In this document: one piece after another, positions 1 through 28,600 of the stretch | Layout of the letters: each line of letters opens with the position of its first letter | How positions within the stretch are numbered: the stretch's first letter is position 1 | DNA from: Dromaius novaehollandiae | Taxonomy: Eukaryota; Chordata; Aves; Casuariiformes; Dromaiidae | Assembly (NCBI RefSeq): GCF_036370855.1 | Contig: NC_088108.1 | Location: 9,819,448 to 9,883,447 of the forward strand | Length of the DNA: 64,000 bases | Direction of reading: 5' to 3' | Notes under the pieces: model-generated | The model's database searches: none | What the model saw: the letters and a program-made list of their open reading frames with translations, nothing else | What the model was told of the DNA's origin: nothing | Translations under genes and position numbers: made by a program

Positions 1-3000
1 AGAAACACAAAAAGCCATGTGCTTAGTTTTCTTTTCAATCACATAATACAGTATAAGTCACATAAATAAAGTCACTTATATTAATAGCTTATTTTTTCTT
101 TCATTTATGGTATTATAAATCAAGAGCAGATCTACTTACACAAAAGATGTTACACTAGCATAAAACTGGTACTGACAGCGCACTCAGACTTTCATTATAT
201 AGATTCTTTCAGCCAGTATATTTTCTGTTTTGTTTTAACAACGTAAGAGCCATCCTATTGTAAGATGTAAGCTGTTCAGTATGTGGCAGCTCAGAGCTAA
301 TCTTCATAGCAATTCTTGTTCTTCATGTCAGTGCCCCAGTTCTCAGGTAGCCTCTGTATTTTAATTTTTGGTATCAATATGCAAGTTGTTTAGTTAAAAA
401 TGTAAAATAATGTTTCTGGTAAAGAAGGCTCGATGATATTACAGCTTACTAGTAAAAAAAAAAATCACAATTAGTTCTTCTGTTGCATAGTTTCTGGAGA
501 ACTTGGTATGCGTGACTGCTGATGATAAAAACTTGCTCAATTTGAAAATTAGAAATACTTAAAAACCGCCCCCCTGCCCCTCCCTGAGAACCACAGCCTT
601 ACAGAAGTTCCTTAATGAAGTTTATATTCTTCTCTCATCTGTGCATGTGGCCAAGAGGGTGATGGATAGCATACCTTATTCCGTTGTGGTTGTGGTAAGT
701 ATGGAGTGAAGCATAGGCAATCCATGACTGACATAGCAGAGCTTAAGTAACTGTTAATTTAAGAACTGCAGTCATTAACCTACAGATAAAAATGTTGCCA
801 TTCCTTTAACTCAACCATAAAAAGAGCCATGGCACACTCATAAATATTCCAGGATTTTGTGGTGTCTCATTCACAGGATAAAACAGCTGAATGCCAAAGT
901 TTTCAAAGCTGAGGCAGACAACAGCCAGAAGCTATCCCATGGCATGCCCTTCAGTTTGCTGAGAAGTATGCCACATGGTCCTGATCCAAGTCCCAGCAAA
1001 GTCAGTGCAGGTTTTTGTGTCAGGAACTATACTGGAAAGCAAACGCTGACTGAAGTAAGCAGTTTCCCTTAAATTGCTTTGCATGACACTATGAGATCAT
1101 TAGTAGTGTTTGATAATCATTTTAATATGAGGCATTATCTACATGTAGATGACTGGAAAACCTCAGATATCATTTGAATAAATGTACGTAGTTACTTGGT
1201 TGTGAAGAGAGATCAGAGTGAACAAGTAGCTTGGAAAGAGACTTGCTATCTAGTAATTTTTAAAATTTTCTCCACTTTAAATTGGGACTAAAATACTCTT
1301 TTTAAAAAAATTCCAGCTTAAGTGTTTCAAAACTAAAGTTAAGAATTGAAAGAAATAATTTAAATCAACATGTTCCCAAGTAAAGCTTCAGTGTTGACTA
1401 TTTACTGTTTTTTGATGGAAAGCACTTCAATCAAAACATGTCCTCTATTCATAATCAAATTCATTTTATTATAGAAAATAGTAGTCTTGACATAATTAGT
1501 TGTGAGCCTACCAAATACAGTTTTAGCCTGTGCCCTGATAATTAAATAAATACAGGGCCTGAATAAATCTACGTAAGAGATCAAGCTAAACTCTTAATAC
1601 TTAGTGGTTGGGACTTTAGCACCAAATCACAAGCATGCCATGCAGTAGCACCTGCCTTGCATCTTACTTATATTTTATATACCTTAAGCAACAACGTAAA
1701 GAGCAGCCCATATATACTTTTAAAAATGTTGACAACTCTTCCACGCCCTTTACTAGTCATTCCTCTCGTAATGTTAAGTGTATGAATAAAACTGCTATTT
1801 TCTACCTTGTATATAAAGGTCGGGATTTAAGCAAAATGTTCCATAGGATTTTTTATGAGGAGACGTGCTGTCCTTGCTAAAAACAGACCTTTCCTCTGTT
1901 CACAAATGAAGCTTAAAAGCAGCTATGACTCATTCTTTTCCAAGACTTTGAATGAAAAGGTATCTTGGTTATTGTTTTAAATAACCAGCTCACTGTAAAC
2001 GAAATAGTAATGTACAAGAGTACCAAAGGCTAGAGAAGTGCTTATAGTGCTGTAAGCCAGGCCCCCTTCGGTTCCCATTATTCTTCCTTTAATATGACAA
2101 AGAAGAAAAAAAAAACCACGCAGGGTCCTTTACAAACTGTGAGGTTTAGGCAATTTGCTTTCTATATATTTGTTCCCTCACCTCAAGTTTTGGGGTGTGA
2201 CTGTTCAATCTAGGATCTGTTCTTGGTGCCTTTATTTATCTAAAACACATAAAGCAGCAGCTCACTTACTTTTAATCCAATATGACTTCTCCGACAAGAA
2301 TAAGAATAGCAGCTTGGTTATTAACTGATCAAACGCACATTTTAAAAAATGATCATGACGGAAAGTTTAGGGAATTATAGTAGAACATAATAGACAAGTA
2401 AGTTCTCTCTCAGTTAATACAACATCTCTACTATACCTATTAAAGCAAAGTTTTAAGTGGCTTGCATATTTTATGATTGATCCCATTGATATATGAATAC
2501 CCAACCATTGCATTATGAAAACCTGCAGAAATAAGTAGTTGAGGTAACAATACTCCTTGTTGAGGGTAAATTTCTATCTATCTTTAACTGCAGTAGTCAG
2601 AGTTTGAGAGAGCAGCAGGAAGAGCATTCCTGAAGATAGTAGACAAAATAAACTGTTTAAGGATGCATCTGAAGTAATTTTTTTCAATGCTTTCTTGTCC
2701 TGTTTGAGTATTGAAATTGTAATTGCCATGTTTATTCAGTGTGTTCATCTTTATAATTCTTTGTTATGAGAGCCAAAGACTAAAGAACACAAAAATTTTA
2801 ATTAGCAAACACAACTCTCCACACAGACTTTGTCAGTACAACATAGTTATAAGTACATCTACAAACACATACAGATTCTTTGGACTATGATTTTTTTAAA
2901 AATATATTGTATATGACAATGTGAACAAATTTGGAAAAAATAAAGTACTTCAATCTTACGTAGAGGTAGCTGAACAGTACTCTGTTCAGTGATAAAAGAG

Positions 3001-5704
3001 TATAACTTGTTTCATTTCAAGTTCATTACAGTGCACAAAAAAGATGCTTTACAAACAAATGGAATACACAAGCCCACAAAGAACTGTTTTCATTTAAAAT
3101 GGCTTGATATATTTCTGGCACTCCTGTAACCACATAGCTTGATGGAATTAAATTGGACAACTATACAGTGCCATATTAAGACACAGATAGGCTTTTCCTC
3201 CTCATTTTTGTACTTCTCCCTTCCCTTACCATTAAATTATAGAAGCTATTACATTGTTTTTGCTACACTTCTGCTCTGTAAACCTTTGTTCTGCAAGTTT
3301 AATGTAAAGACTTAAAGGTGCATATGTGTATATATTTATAAAATATATGGCTATGACTTTCTGGAAAAGCTCAAGAATGGCAACCAATAACAATACAGGC
3401 ACTTCTATGTGAGGGTTAATTTAGACCTTATGAAACTCTGACATTAGTAAGCACTTCATATGATAGTAAGAGTTCAGTTTTTATTTATTATCCACCATTT
3501 TAATCTTGACTAAACAGATTAGTTTCTTGTTCCCAGATAGTATTTATTTAGCAATCTGTTTCAGAATAGTGACTTTGCTGAAACTTTACCTTCTTTTTGT
3601 AGCTGTTAAGTCTTCCAGTGATTTACTGGGCTTTGGAAGAGACCCCGGATCACCAGATCTTAAACTATGTGCTGCAGCAGTTACAAGTTAGATTGCAAAG
3701 CTGATAAGTGAAAACTAGTGGGGACTTGAGCTCATCTGACGTAGGATCTGCAGACTGAAACAGTTTGTGGAGCACTACCCTAAGCACATACAGTTTCATT
3801 AGGTTTTACATGTAAATTGTAGTTACTGTACGCTTTTTTTTTTTTAAATAAGTTTGTATGTTCTCCATTCCTAAACACTGCACTGAAATACAACTCCTGT
3901 CTGTCATTATCTTGAACATCAGTAAAATTCCAGCACCAAGTAGAAATCATTAAATCACCATCTAAACCACAAAACTTGATTTTCCATAAAGCTCTCTTCC
4001 TCTACAGTTTACTATGCAGCATAAATCTAAACGCTAAATCCAAATCCAAACTTTTTTTCCCCCTCAGATTAAAATAATCTTTGGACTAAGAAGTCAGTGG
4101 TTCAGGTGTTCTGTTAGTGAGTAGTCAGTCATACAGGACGGAAGCATAGGCCCAGCAATAAGTCAGCCATTCGGTATGACAGATGGCATTTCTTATTGCT
4201 ACAAGCTAAAGGAAGAGAAGATAGCAGCACTTGAAATTAAAAATAAAGGAATAAGAAGAACTTAGTTAAAACTAATACCAGAATGTCAATTAGATCCAGA
4301 CCATTCTATCATTTTATTAACGCTACTAAACAACTTTCTACAACTGTGTCTGAGATCACTTTCAGGTTTGATTTCCCCCCCGCTTCCCCCCGATTAATCA
4401 ACTCCTACCTCAGGTTTATTTTCAACCAAGTCATGCCAGCCAGGATAAAAGCTATTTTCATGGAAATATTTTCCTTTAAGTTATTGCCAGACAAAGTAGC
4501 ATATAAAACAAAGGAAAGTTACCATGACTGTCAGAAGCTGCTCTATACATGAGAATGATAAATAAGTTTTCTGGAGGACATAATACTTATCTGAGAGAAT
4601 GTTTTTAATTAGAAACCATACACATACATACAGATATTTGGAAAGGTGACATAGCCAGCCTTTGTTATTTAATGTATTTGCATTAAATACTTCACTTACA
4701 GAAGAGTGAAGAGATTTCACAAATGAACAAAACTATCTCACATATGGAAGTCTAAAGCTTTCAAGAAGCCTCCAGGAGAGGTTTAGGTGGCTTAACACTG
4801 ATATTCTCCTGGAGACTGGCAATTATTTAATTATAGTTTGAGCCTTTTCCCCCTGCCTCACAGGGGAGCAGCTTTTTCTATTTTCCTTCTTTTAAGAGGG
4901 ACTGATCATATTTCCATGGAATCAAAAAATTTCCATTGATTTTAGTAATCCTAACTCAGTGATCTAAGGTCACTGGAAGTTAACCTCAATAGAGGGCTAG
5001 CAAAAAGCTTATGTATTCCTTATGCCCTAACGACAAAGACTAATCAATACTTCTGGCCACATGGGAAATGCAAGATTAAGTCATGATTTTTTTAAGCAAG
5101 ATCAGCAAGACTCAGTATGGGACAAATAGGTATCTAGAATACTGTGAGAAGCATAAATAAAATATCCCCCAATTAGCATCTTATCTGATCAATGCTGTAT
5201 CTATAATTAAAGTGAAGATATTTTTAAATCTATTCAGCTGTTTATTCATGCTAGTAAATGTTGCATTTACATAACTGTACCAATTAATACAATTGAAAAA
5301 TTAACAATGCTGTGGCATAATTGAAAGATTTTTTTTTACTGAATTGTTATCATCTTAACTCACCAAAGGCTAAGGTTACTCTTCATCCAGCTTTTCCTGA
5401 ACAGCTTTGTGTGTTCCAGCAATTTTTTTCCTCATTTTTTTCCCCCTTGGATAGATTTTGCACACTTTATACATTGATCTAGGATGCATGGCCACAGAGC
5501 AGTCCTGGACAGAATGCTGCTGTACACATACAGATCAAATTTCTCAGTATGTTGGATTTATTGTGCACATGCAAATCAACTGTATGCATTAAGTGCAACA
5601 GGTCCAGTGTTTCCAGGTTGCAACATATGCACTGGGTGTGCATGACCATAGTGCATGCACACAAATTTCTGCTTAGGAAATTCTGGCAGCTTTACCCCTG
5701 GCTA

Positions 5705-5731
5705 ATAAAAATAATAATAATAATAATAAAA
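5705..5731. repeat. (AAT)n microsatellite
   Basis: About eight uninterrupted AAT/ATA units directly follow the TAATAAAA at 5702 and run into an A-rich tail. It is a simple sequence repeat in non-coding DNA. Confidence 0.85.
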
Positions 5732-6575
5732 AAATTTAAAAAAAGGAGGACAATAATCACTTAAAATCAAGGATTCTTTCCAATGGCAATTTCTAAATCA
5801 ACAAAATATGCAGAATATAAGTATGTAGAAAATGTAGCATGCAGGAATAAGAACAAGATCAGTAAGGAAGTCTAAAAATGAGAGATATTTAAGGTCCTTT
5901 TCTCACTGATACAAATTAAAAATGCCAGCTTATTTCTATGGGAGCAATATGGGCCCCTTATGTTATGCATTAATACATAATGGTTTAAGGAAGAATTGTA
6001 TTTAATGCAGCTTCATTTCCAAACAAATAAAAATCACTTAATTATTGACTTATAAAAACAAATGCCATAGCAGGTCTCAGCCACCACACTTGTTATTGTT
6101 CAGAATGTGTATGTATTTCTATACATTGTTCACAGAGAAGCATGTAAAGTACCATCTACAGAAAAGAGTGACGCAATCTAGCAGTATGGAAACGACTTGT
6201 AGCATTTCTAGAGTAGCTAAATGCAACTACAGGATACATATTCCTTCATAAGGTTGAAACATGTTTCAGTTCCATTAGTTTCTTTGTACCCTTATGGAAA
6301 AGTCCTATAGAATTTAACAAGAGGGGAAACAGATAGTTTTATGGAAACTTAATGGCATAGAAATTACTCTTAACTAATAAATATTTCTGATGATATAATA
6401 ATGGTACAAAAAACATATGGAAAAATGCATTAAATTCTACTGCATTTTTCCATGAAGGCATGGAACAGCAAACAGTGCTATCCTGGATAAAAGTAATAAA
6501 GAAACTTGGTAGTATTCTACAATATTTTCAATTCAACCTATGTGTTTTTCCACTGAAAAGGGAAACGGTAGATTA

Positions 6576-6660
6576 GAATAAAAGGCCCAATCCTGCTTGC
6601 ATTGAAATCAGTGAAAGTCAAATTCATTCTAGTGGAGGCAAGATCAATCCCATAAAGTGG
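6576..6660 (+). repeat. Old interspersed repeat copy (GGCCCAATCCTGC type)
   Basis: The segment starts with CCCAATCCTGCTTGCATTGA and continues with AATCAGTGAAAGTCAA. I recognise this phrase (CCTGATCCTGC then CCATTGAAGTCAATGG) as a high-copy, decayed dispersed element of sauropsid genomes. A second copy of the opening phrase is at 9678-9735. I cannot name the family with certainty. Confidence 0.5.
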
Positions 6661-6913
6661 CAGGCATAAAGCAATAAAAGCTGTAAAAAGTGAACTACTG
6701 CTTTAAAACCAAAACCAAGTTACTGCTCTTCTCCTTTCTGTCCTGTTTTTACCTGCCTATAGCTAGAAGTGATCACCCTAAAATCCACTTGTTTTCCTTG
6801 GACATTAGCTGTTATTAGCAACACTACCCAATCTCTGCTAAGGAAAATGCAGTGGCTGGGTAGAGATTTGAAGCTAACAGAAACCTGAAGATGGGGGTGA
6901 AATAAATAGGATG

Positions 6914-6919
6914 TTTATT
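6914..6919 (-). terminator. LONRF3: Candidate LONRF3 polyadenylation signal (AATAAA)
   Basis: This is the first AATAAA hexamer I found on the minus strand downstream of the LONRF3 stop codon, about 1.25 kb away. Non-canonical signals nearer the stop were not systematically excluded. Confidence 0.3.
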
Positions 6920-7254
6920 AAAACATATTCCTTCTCATGTGGCACAAACTGCCCTCTTCGAGCCCTACAGTTCAAAGCAACTCCCCAGCCCCCTCCCCTA
7001 AAACCAAATCCCACCAAACAATTAAAAAAAGAAATAAAACAGATCTTAACAGCAACAAGGCTTAATATAAAGAATCTATGTAATAACCCACACAGAAATG
7101 ATACCAGAACTTTTCTTTTAGGAGTAGCCACTTTTCATACATTGTGGTTCTTTCTTAGCATTCGTAGCCATTATCCTTTCTTGCGAGAAGAGTTCAGATA
7201 TCAATTTAACTCCAAGTTATTCTCTGTTTTGTGGAATATTAAGGGATCCTTTAG

Positions 7255-7365
7255 TCACCACTCTGGCCAGTTCCCACTGAAGTCAATACTTGAATTTAGC
7301 AAAGCACTTAAAAGCTCACACTTTAGCATGTGCTTGACTGTTTTGTGATATCAGGGACCAAGTTG
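7255..7365 (+). repeat. Old interspersed repeat copy (CCCACTGAAGTCAAT type)
   Basis: This contains TTCCCACTGAAGTCAATACT, then AGCAAAGCACTTAAAAGC, then TAGCATGTGCTTGACTGTTT and ATATCAGGGACC. The order 'CCATTGAAGTCAATGG - GCACTTAAGCATGTGCTTAA - CTTTGCTGAATCAGGGCC' is a phrase I know from decayed repeats in reptile and bird genomes. A further copy is at 30225-30412. Confidence 0.55.
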
Positions 7366-8171
7366 CAAGTGATCAAGTTCTAACAGCTACGCTTGAATTA
7401 TCTCAAACAATCTGTGTATACTGACGACTTCATGGCAGGCTGTTTCGGGGGGGAAAAAAATCCTTAGGCTGCGGTAGAACTGGGGATAAGTAAGAAAACA
7501 TTCAAAGTATTTGAACACAAATATACTGAAAAAATGATCAAAGCAGCTGCTTGTGCACTGCTAATATTGTTTTCTCCCCAGTCATAAATACAGGGTAATA
7601 ACACTATAAATAAATAGAGCAACTCATTTTCCTTTAGAGAATGTACACATAAATAATATACATTTGGAAACAAAAAAAATCATAGTGCAAAAATAAATTA
7701 TCAAATGGAAGTTGTGAACATTATTTTACACAATGCTATATAAAACCTGAACCATTTGGAATAAAAGACTTTGCAGTTCACTGAAATAATGCATTAACAT
7801 TATTATTTCTGCTTCACATTAAACTGCACAATTTCCTTTATCCACTACAAAAAATAAAATAAAATAAATTAAAAATACCTCTTAAGCTCTTTAAAAGGTT
7901 TATGGCAAACAAGATCACTTTTTTGTTCTATCACATTTGTTATTAATTTAGCAGTGCAGTGATTGAATAACCATCTCAGAGAGAGTTCCAAAAGGAAAGT
8001 ATTGAAGCATCCATAAATATCCTTTGCTCTTTATAACTTATTTTCTTTGAAATTCAGGCTTGAAACATCCTGACACTCAAATCTGTAAGACATTATTGCA
8101 GTTAGATGAAGCTACAGGAGACACTCTACAGTCAAGTACTGTGGGAAACTTCACAGCTCTCCTTCTCACCA

Positions 8172-23425
<15,254 letters not shown>

Positions 23426-23565
23426 GGCCGGCGGCCGCGCTAGCGGGGGGCGCTGGGGCGCGGAGGCGGCGCGGAGCGGCCCCAGCCCCGGCCGCAGCGC
23501 CCAGCCCGCCGCCGCCCCATGGCGCTCCGCCCGGCACCTCTTAACGGCCGCCGCGCGGCCCAGGG

Positions 23566-23572
23566 TTATATA
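23566..23572 (-). promoter_or_regulatory. LONRF3: TATA box of LONRF3
   Basis: Minus-strand TTTATATAA within GC-rich DNA. By the usual 25-30 nt spacing, transcription would start near 23540, leaving a 5' UTR of about 115 nt. Confidence 0.65.
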
Positions 23573-23581
23573 AAGCGCGGG

Positions 23582-23589
23582 CACGTGAC
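23582..23589 (-). promoter_or_regulatory. LONRF3: E-box (GTCACGTG)
   Basis: The minus-strand octamer GTCACGTG is the preferred USF / MiT-TFE-type E-box. It lies 10 nt upstream of the TATA box. Occupancy cannot be judged from sequence. Confidence 0.5.
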
Positions 23590-23606
23590 CGCGGGCCGCG
23601 CCGCTC

Positions 23607-23611
23607 ATTGG
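23607..23611 (-). promoter_or_regulatory. LONRF3: CCAAT box
   Basis: Minus-strand CCCAATGAG contains CCAAT, about 35 nt upstream of the TATA box and about 70 nt upstream of the inferred start site, the usual NF-Y position. Confidence 0.55.
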
Positions 23612-23628
23612 GCCGCGCCCGCCCGAGC

Positions 23629-23654
23629 GTTACAAAACCAGACAGTTTTGTAAC
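23629..23654. promoter_or_regulatory. LONRF3: Perfect 10-bp inverted repeat upstream of LONRF3
   Basis: GTTACAAAAC (23629-23638) and GTTTTGTAAC (23645-23654) are exact reverse complements separated by six bases. It is an AT-rich island inside the CpG island, 57 bp upstream of the TATA box. It could be a dimeric factor-binding site. I do not recognise the factor. Confidence 0.55.
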
Positions 23655-25369
23655 CGCGCTCGCCGCCTTCGGCGCCGCCCGGCCCGGCCCGGCCCGCTGA
23701 GGCGCGGCGCCGCCGCTGTGGCACCGGTGCGCGCCCTGCTGCGGGGTTCGCCGCCAGGCCGCGCACCGCCCCGGGCCGGGCCGGGCGGGACCCTGCCCGC
23801 GCGCCGCGCCCTGCCCTCTCCAACTGCTGGAAGCGGAGCAGAGCGCCGCGCCCGGCCCCGGCCCCGCAGGCGGCCCGCGCCGCCCCGTTTACTTCAGCAG
23901 GAGCAGCCGAGTTAACACACGCACTTGTGAAACGCTTTCGACCAGACGGCCCGCTGCTGCACGGTGCCTAGTTACGTCTGACCCACTGACCTACACTGCC
24001 ACGGCGGTGAGTAACGCCGATCATCCCCCTGTCTGCTCTGCTGGTACCTCCGGCAATACCAACGAAGTGTCAGTCCAAAGCAACACCGAAAAGCCAAGAA
24101 ACCCATTTCCTGCCAGAACTGGAATTTCAGAGGGTTTAATTACACGGTTAATCACTCTCTTTAAACAAATCTATGTAGCAGTGAAGCTATTTTAATTTCT
24201 GTCAGCTCATCATGCTGCTCAGGACAACGGAACAGAAAATTAAAAGGAAATATCCTGTTTGGTCATGCAGCAGGGCATGCGGGATAGCTGCAACTGCGCA
24301 CACCGGCTTCTAGCTAAAAACAACACAGGTCTTGGTGCGTGTAAGCTCACTCGATTGCAGACCAGCTGTAATATGCACATACGCACCAGTTTTCCTTACA
24401 TGAAAAGATCTAGCTTGTTGTGTAACAACTTGGGCTAAACATAATCTAAGGATGGATGCTGAAAGATTAAGAAAATTACCTGCGTTACCATGTAAATACC
24501 ACAGCTAGTAGTCAGAACGTGAACAGGAGCAGTTGTTTCAAAGTAAGCTGTCTGAGCTTTTGCTTGCAGTTTTACATGGATCTTATAGCTAGTTTCTAGA
24601 AATGTCCGCAACACACACACATGTATTTTCAAAGACTCTAAAAAATATAGGCCACTTTTCACAGTCTTAAATCCACTGCAGAGTTTGAAATCTCTGAGGA
24701 TATCCTATTAGTGACACTGGTGGCCTCCTCGCAAAGCTCAAGAGAGGCGATGAAGGAATTCACTTCCACTTCTCACCTACAGAAGTGCCTGCACTCCCCA
24801 GCCTACGCTGTGCTGCTGTGCTGTATGGCGTAAGCAGGCAGTAAGGGACAGGCCCTGCCTGGAGGGGTGTAAACAGACAGGACAAGAGATGGAAGGAGGG
24901 AGAGGTTACATGACTTTTGTAAGAGCTTATTTACAGAAGATGCTTCAGAAAGTTCAGACGAACTTAGATTTAAAGTGAAAAACTAATTTAAAGTCACTTA
25001 TATTCTGGATCTTAATAGTATACACTTTAATAATAAGGATTAATTTAGTGATGTTTATCACAGTGTCCTTGTGCTTATAGAGAAAGCCAGATGTATTACC
25101 TGGGAATAGCAACCAGCCATTAGACCCTTTAGTTGTCTTGGATTGCCATGGTGCTAGGACATTTTGCACCTGCCCGAAATTTGGCGACTGTCTCTGGGGC
25201 TCTTGAATCTTAAAAACAAACAAACAAATGCTATTGTACCCAGGCAAGTTATTTAATTGAAAAAAGAAAAAGGTTAATTGAATAATAACTGGTTTCAGTA
25301 ATTCTCTCTGCCATCAGTTAAGTCAGGCAATCATCCAAAGTACAGCACAGCCTGTTATCAAATAGTTCA

Positions 25370-25389
25370 AAAAAAAAAAAAAAAAAAAA
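25370..25389. repeat. A-rich homopolymer
   Basis: A run of about twenty adenines in intergenic DNA. Confidence 0.8.
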
Positions 25390-25482
25390 GGTAGGACACT
25401 TAAATAACTTAGTTTCAATTAAGCAAGGGCAGAACAGTGCGAAAAAAATCAGCACATGTGCTCAGAAGTATATGCTATGCTA

Positions 25483-25511
25483 AAACAAACAAACAAAACA
25501 AACAAACAAAC
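25483..25511. repeat. (AAAC)n microsatellite
   Basis: Repeated AAAC units with one interruption (ACAAAACAAAC). Confidence 0.8.
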
Positions 25512-25597
25512 CTTTCCTTCCCATTAAACCCAAACTTGCTTACAGGGCACAGACATCTTGTTTTCCAACTTCCAGGCCAAAAAAAAAATAAATTATG

Positions 25598-25598
<1 letters not shown>

Positions 25599-25627
<29 letters not shown>
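25599..25627. repeat. (TA)n microsatellite
   Basis: About 14 TA units in intergenic DNA, followed by TTTATATAAAA. Confidence 0.9.
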
Positions 25628-25634
<7 letters not shown>

Positions 25635-28600
25635 AAAATCTTACCAAAGGAAAGAAAAAAAAGGAAAATATTTTCTTGTAGCCCTGAGGTCGACAGTTGT
25701 CTCTGTTGCAAAACTATAGTCTCAGCAACCCTTCTGTGTGCTATTTTATAACCATTGTCCTGAAAACCACTGTGAGTCAAAGCCTATTCAAGCGAGGGAA
25801 AGTGACATAACCACCAGCTACCAGTAGCAATGCAACAACAACCTCTCTATCAGGGATATGACAACAGTATTTACATAGTTACATAGCACACACTTAAGAG
25901 GTAAAAGTCATAGTATAAAAGGGGGGTTATTAGCACTACGTGAATTCAAAATAGGGAATGGAAATAGATTATCACAGAAAACTTAATCAGGGTTTGCGCT
26001 CTGAAAGGAACTTCCACGGGATCTATTTACAGTGTGTGAAAGCCTCTGCGGGGCTAGCTAACAGTCTGATCACTTGGGACTAAAATGAGTCTCAAAGAAA
26101 AGCACTGTGAAATGTACCTCTGGGAATTCTTGTACACCACCAGGAACACAGCTGAAACATTTCAAAAGCAAAGGGCAGCTATGCATATCAACTATATTCT
26201 AGTGGTGGGAGCTGTATGCTTACGAGGAGTCAGAGCACAGACTTTTATCCCAAGCTGGAAAACAGTTAAATCCTTATCATGGATGGCCTATGGGAAAACG
26301 CTTTGACTTCTTAGGAAAGAAACCAGCTGGCACTGCCTCTGCTGGTTCCTGGTATGTGTGTTGTTTGGTAAACGTTAGTAGTGCGTGGGGTGTAACAGGT
26401 ACAGAGTGAGCCTTACAGTCACAGTCACTAACTTCAAAGAATTTCAAACCTAAGGTACCGCTGCGCTGCTCACCAGAAGTCAAACAACCACAAAATACTT
26501 GGTCCTGACATCTGGCCAAGCTCTGCAAACATTACATTAGCAAAAACAGCTGTGTAAGAATATACGTACTCAATCCAGATTTGTTGGATTTTTGTATAAC
26601 AGATCCTGAAAGCACAATTTGGAGCTCTCATACATTCACACATACATTCATGGATTTGGAGCAGCAGGGGGTCATAAGGTATATTTGATTAGAAAGCAAA
26701 AAAAAGGCAACCCCCTACCTATCTGCATTGTTCAAGAGATCAAGAATTGATTTATCCTTCACTTACACAGAAGAAGTTAAAGCTAGGAGGTGACTCACTC
26801 TGCAAAAGCACATCTCCCTTCAATGATTTTTTCTACAAAGGGAGGTTTAATTTCTTCCTTTTAATGACAATGAGCACAATACCAATCTTCTTCCAGCAGT
26901 TAATGACTAGCATAACAGACAGTATAAGAGCATGACTACATTCTTGAACCTTCTTCTAGATTTATAATCTGCATCATAGTTGAGACCACAAAACCAATCA
27001 ACAATTCTATTTTTTCCCCTTCTTTTATACAACTAACCAAAGTGTAAAATTCTGACCTACTAGTCATCGTGACAAAGCTCCTTCTGCACTGGAATAGTGA
27101 TGTAGAAGTCATAACAAATAAAACCACAGATGGCTTTTTATTTTCATACATGCTGCACACTCTGTAATGGTCGATAGGCAAAAATAGTTTTGGACTGATG
27201 GCCCATAGAGTTCAGCCAATTAAAAAAATTGAGATCTGACTGTTATAGCAGCTGCACTAACTCATGGTCAGATAAATAACAAAGTCAAGAGATGCAGGTT
27301 CTTCTGTATTATTTCGCCACTGAATCTCTGAATGATTTTTGGCAATTATCTTTAACACTCTTTCTAAATTCTGCCTAACTCTGTAACTAGTCCTCCTTGC
27401 ACTGGGCATCTCTCTGCTATTATATATACATTATTTACATTGAAAAAACAATCAAGTTCAAGTTTTATCTTAAATATATTCTAACACATTAACCTAGAGA
27501 GAAAAGGTGTAATGGAGAACTTTATGTTCACATTACATGGTTAGAAATTTGCAAGAATTAAAACATTCACAAATACATTAGCCAGTTTAAATAAATACAT
27601 AGCACCACCAAATACAGAAAGCAACTGGAGCACTGGGGTTTGTTTTTCAGGGAAAACTGCAAATAGAACCTATGAAAGGTCCTTGTTACTGACTGATCTG
27701 TGAACAGAGTGTAGTAAGAAAGAAGCGGTGTCCTTTTCATCCAAACCTATCTTCCTAATTGATGACCGATTAGTGATCAGCTTGACAAGACCTTGGGACT
27801 GGCACAGTGAGCATCCCATTCAAATTCCATCTTTCACTGTGTGATACAGAAAGGGGAATCCAGAGCGTGTCCCTGAAGCATAACCAAACCTCGAGTAATT
27901 TGGATAAAATAAGTTCTGTTCAGACATACCCAGATTTTGAAAAGGAAGGTTATTTTTGTTCTATATTGGAATGGAAGTCAGAAATTCAATGTGGAATGCA
28001 AATTCTGGAATATTTTAACTTAGAAGCAAGAAAATGTTTCGGTGTTGAACAAATAATTAATACATAATTCACCATGAAATTCTTAGAAAGCTAACAATAA
28101 TTTGAACATACCTATTTTATCAAAATCAAGAAATTCCCAGTAGCCATTTTGAAGACAACTGAACTGTTCTACTGAAAAGCTATTCTGCCAGAAACAAAGC
28201 CCAAATGAACTGCGTCTTTAAGTACAAAAGAATGAAAGTGCCAAGGTTTTTTTACCCTTCAGTGTGCATGGTAACTTCCAATTACAGTAAACTCTTGCTT
28301 AATGTATGCCAAGACAGACTTTAGGCTAAGTTGTCCATCACCTATTGCAGAGAACATGAGGAAAACAGTTAGGAAGCCTTTCCATTTCTGGAGAACATGG
28401 GTGATTGCTGTTAGGAGAACCACTGAATGAATATATTTTGTATAGAAGGTAGAAGTATTTATAGATTATTTTATTTTGACTAGTAGAAAATATTTTGCAA
28501 ATGTCTTGAGCAATATTAGAGGTCATTTTACGCCCATGCAGTTCTTAGTTTGTCTTAAAAGACTTGACTAATGGTCTCAGTTGAGATATCTTTCCATTTC

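Larger units (their letters stand above)
1..8171. other. Gene-free AT-rich flank downstream of LONRF3
   Basis: No reading frame here resembles a protein I recognise, and I see no convincing exon with splice signals. The part nearest 8171 should be LONRF3 3' UTR, since that gene is read on the minus strand and its stop is at 8172-8174. The first canonical AATAAA on the minus strand that I found downstream of the stop is at 6919..6914, so the UTR could be about 1.3 kb, but its true end is not visible. The rest holds short microsatellites (for example an AAT-type run at 5705-5731) and decayed copies of an old interspersed repeat near 6576 and 7255. Confidence 0.5.

Noticed and set aside
23426-23608. 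Upstream in-frame extension of LONRF3 from an ATG at 23608
   Set aside because: It would place the start upstream of the TATA box and CCAAT region, and the added residues are low-complexity. The ATG at 23425 is in better context.
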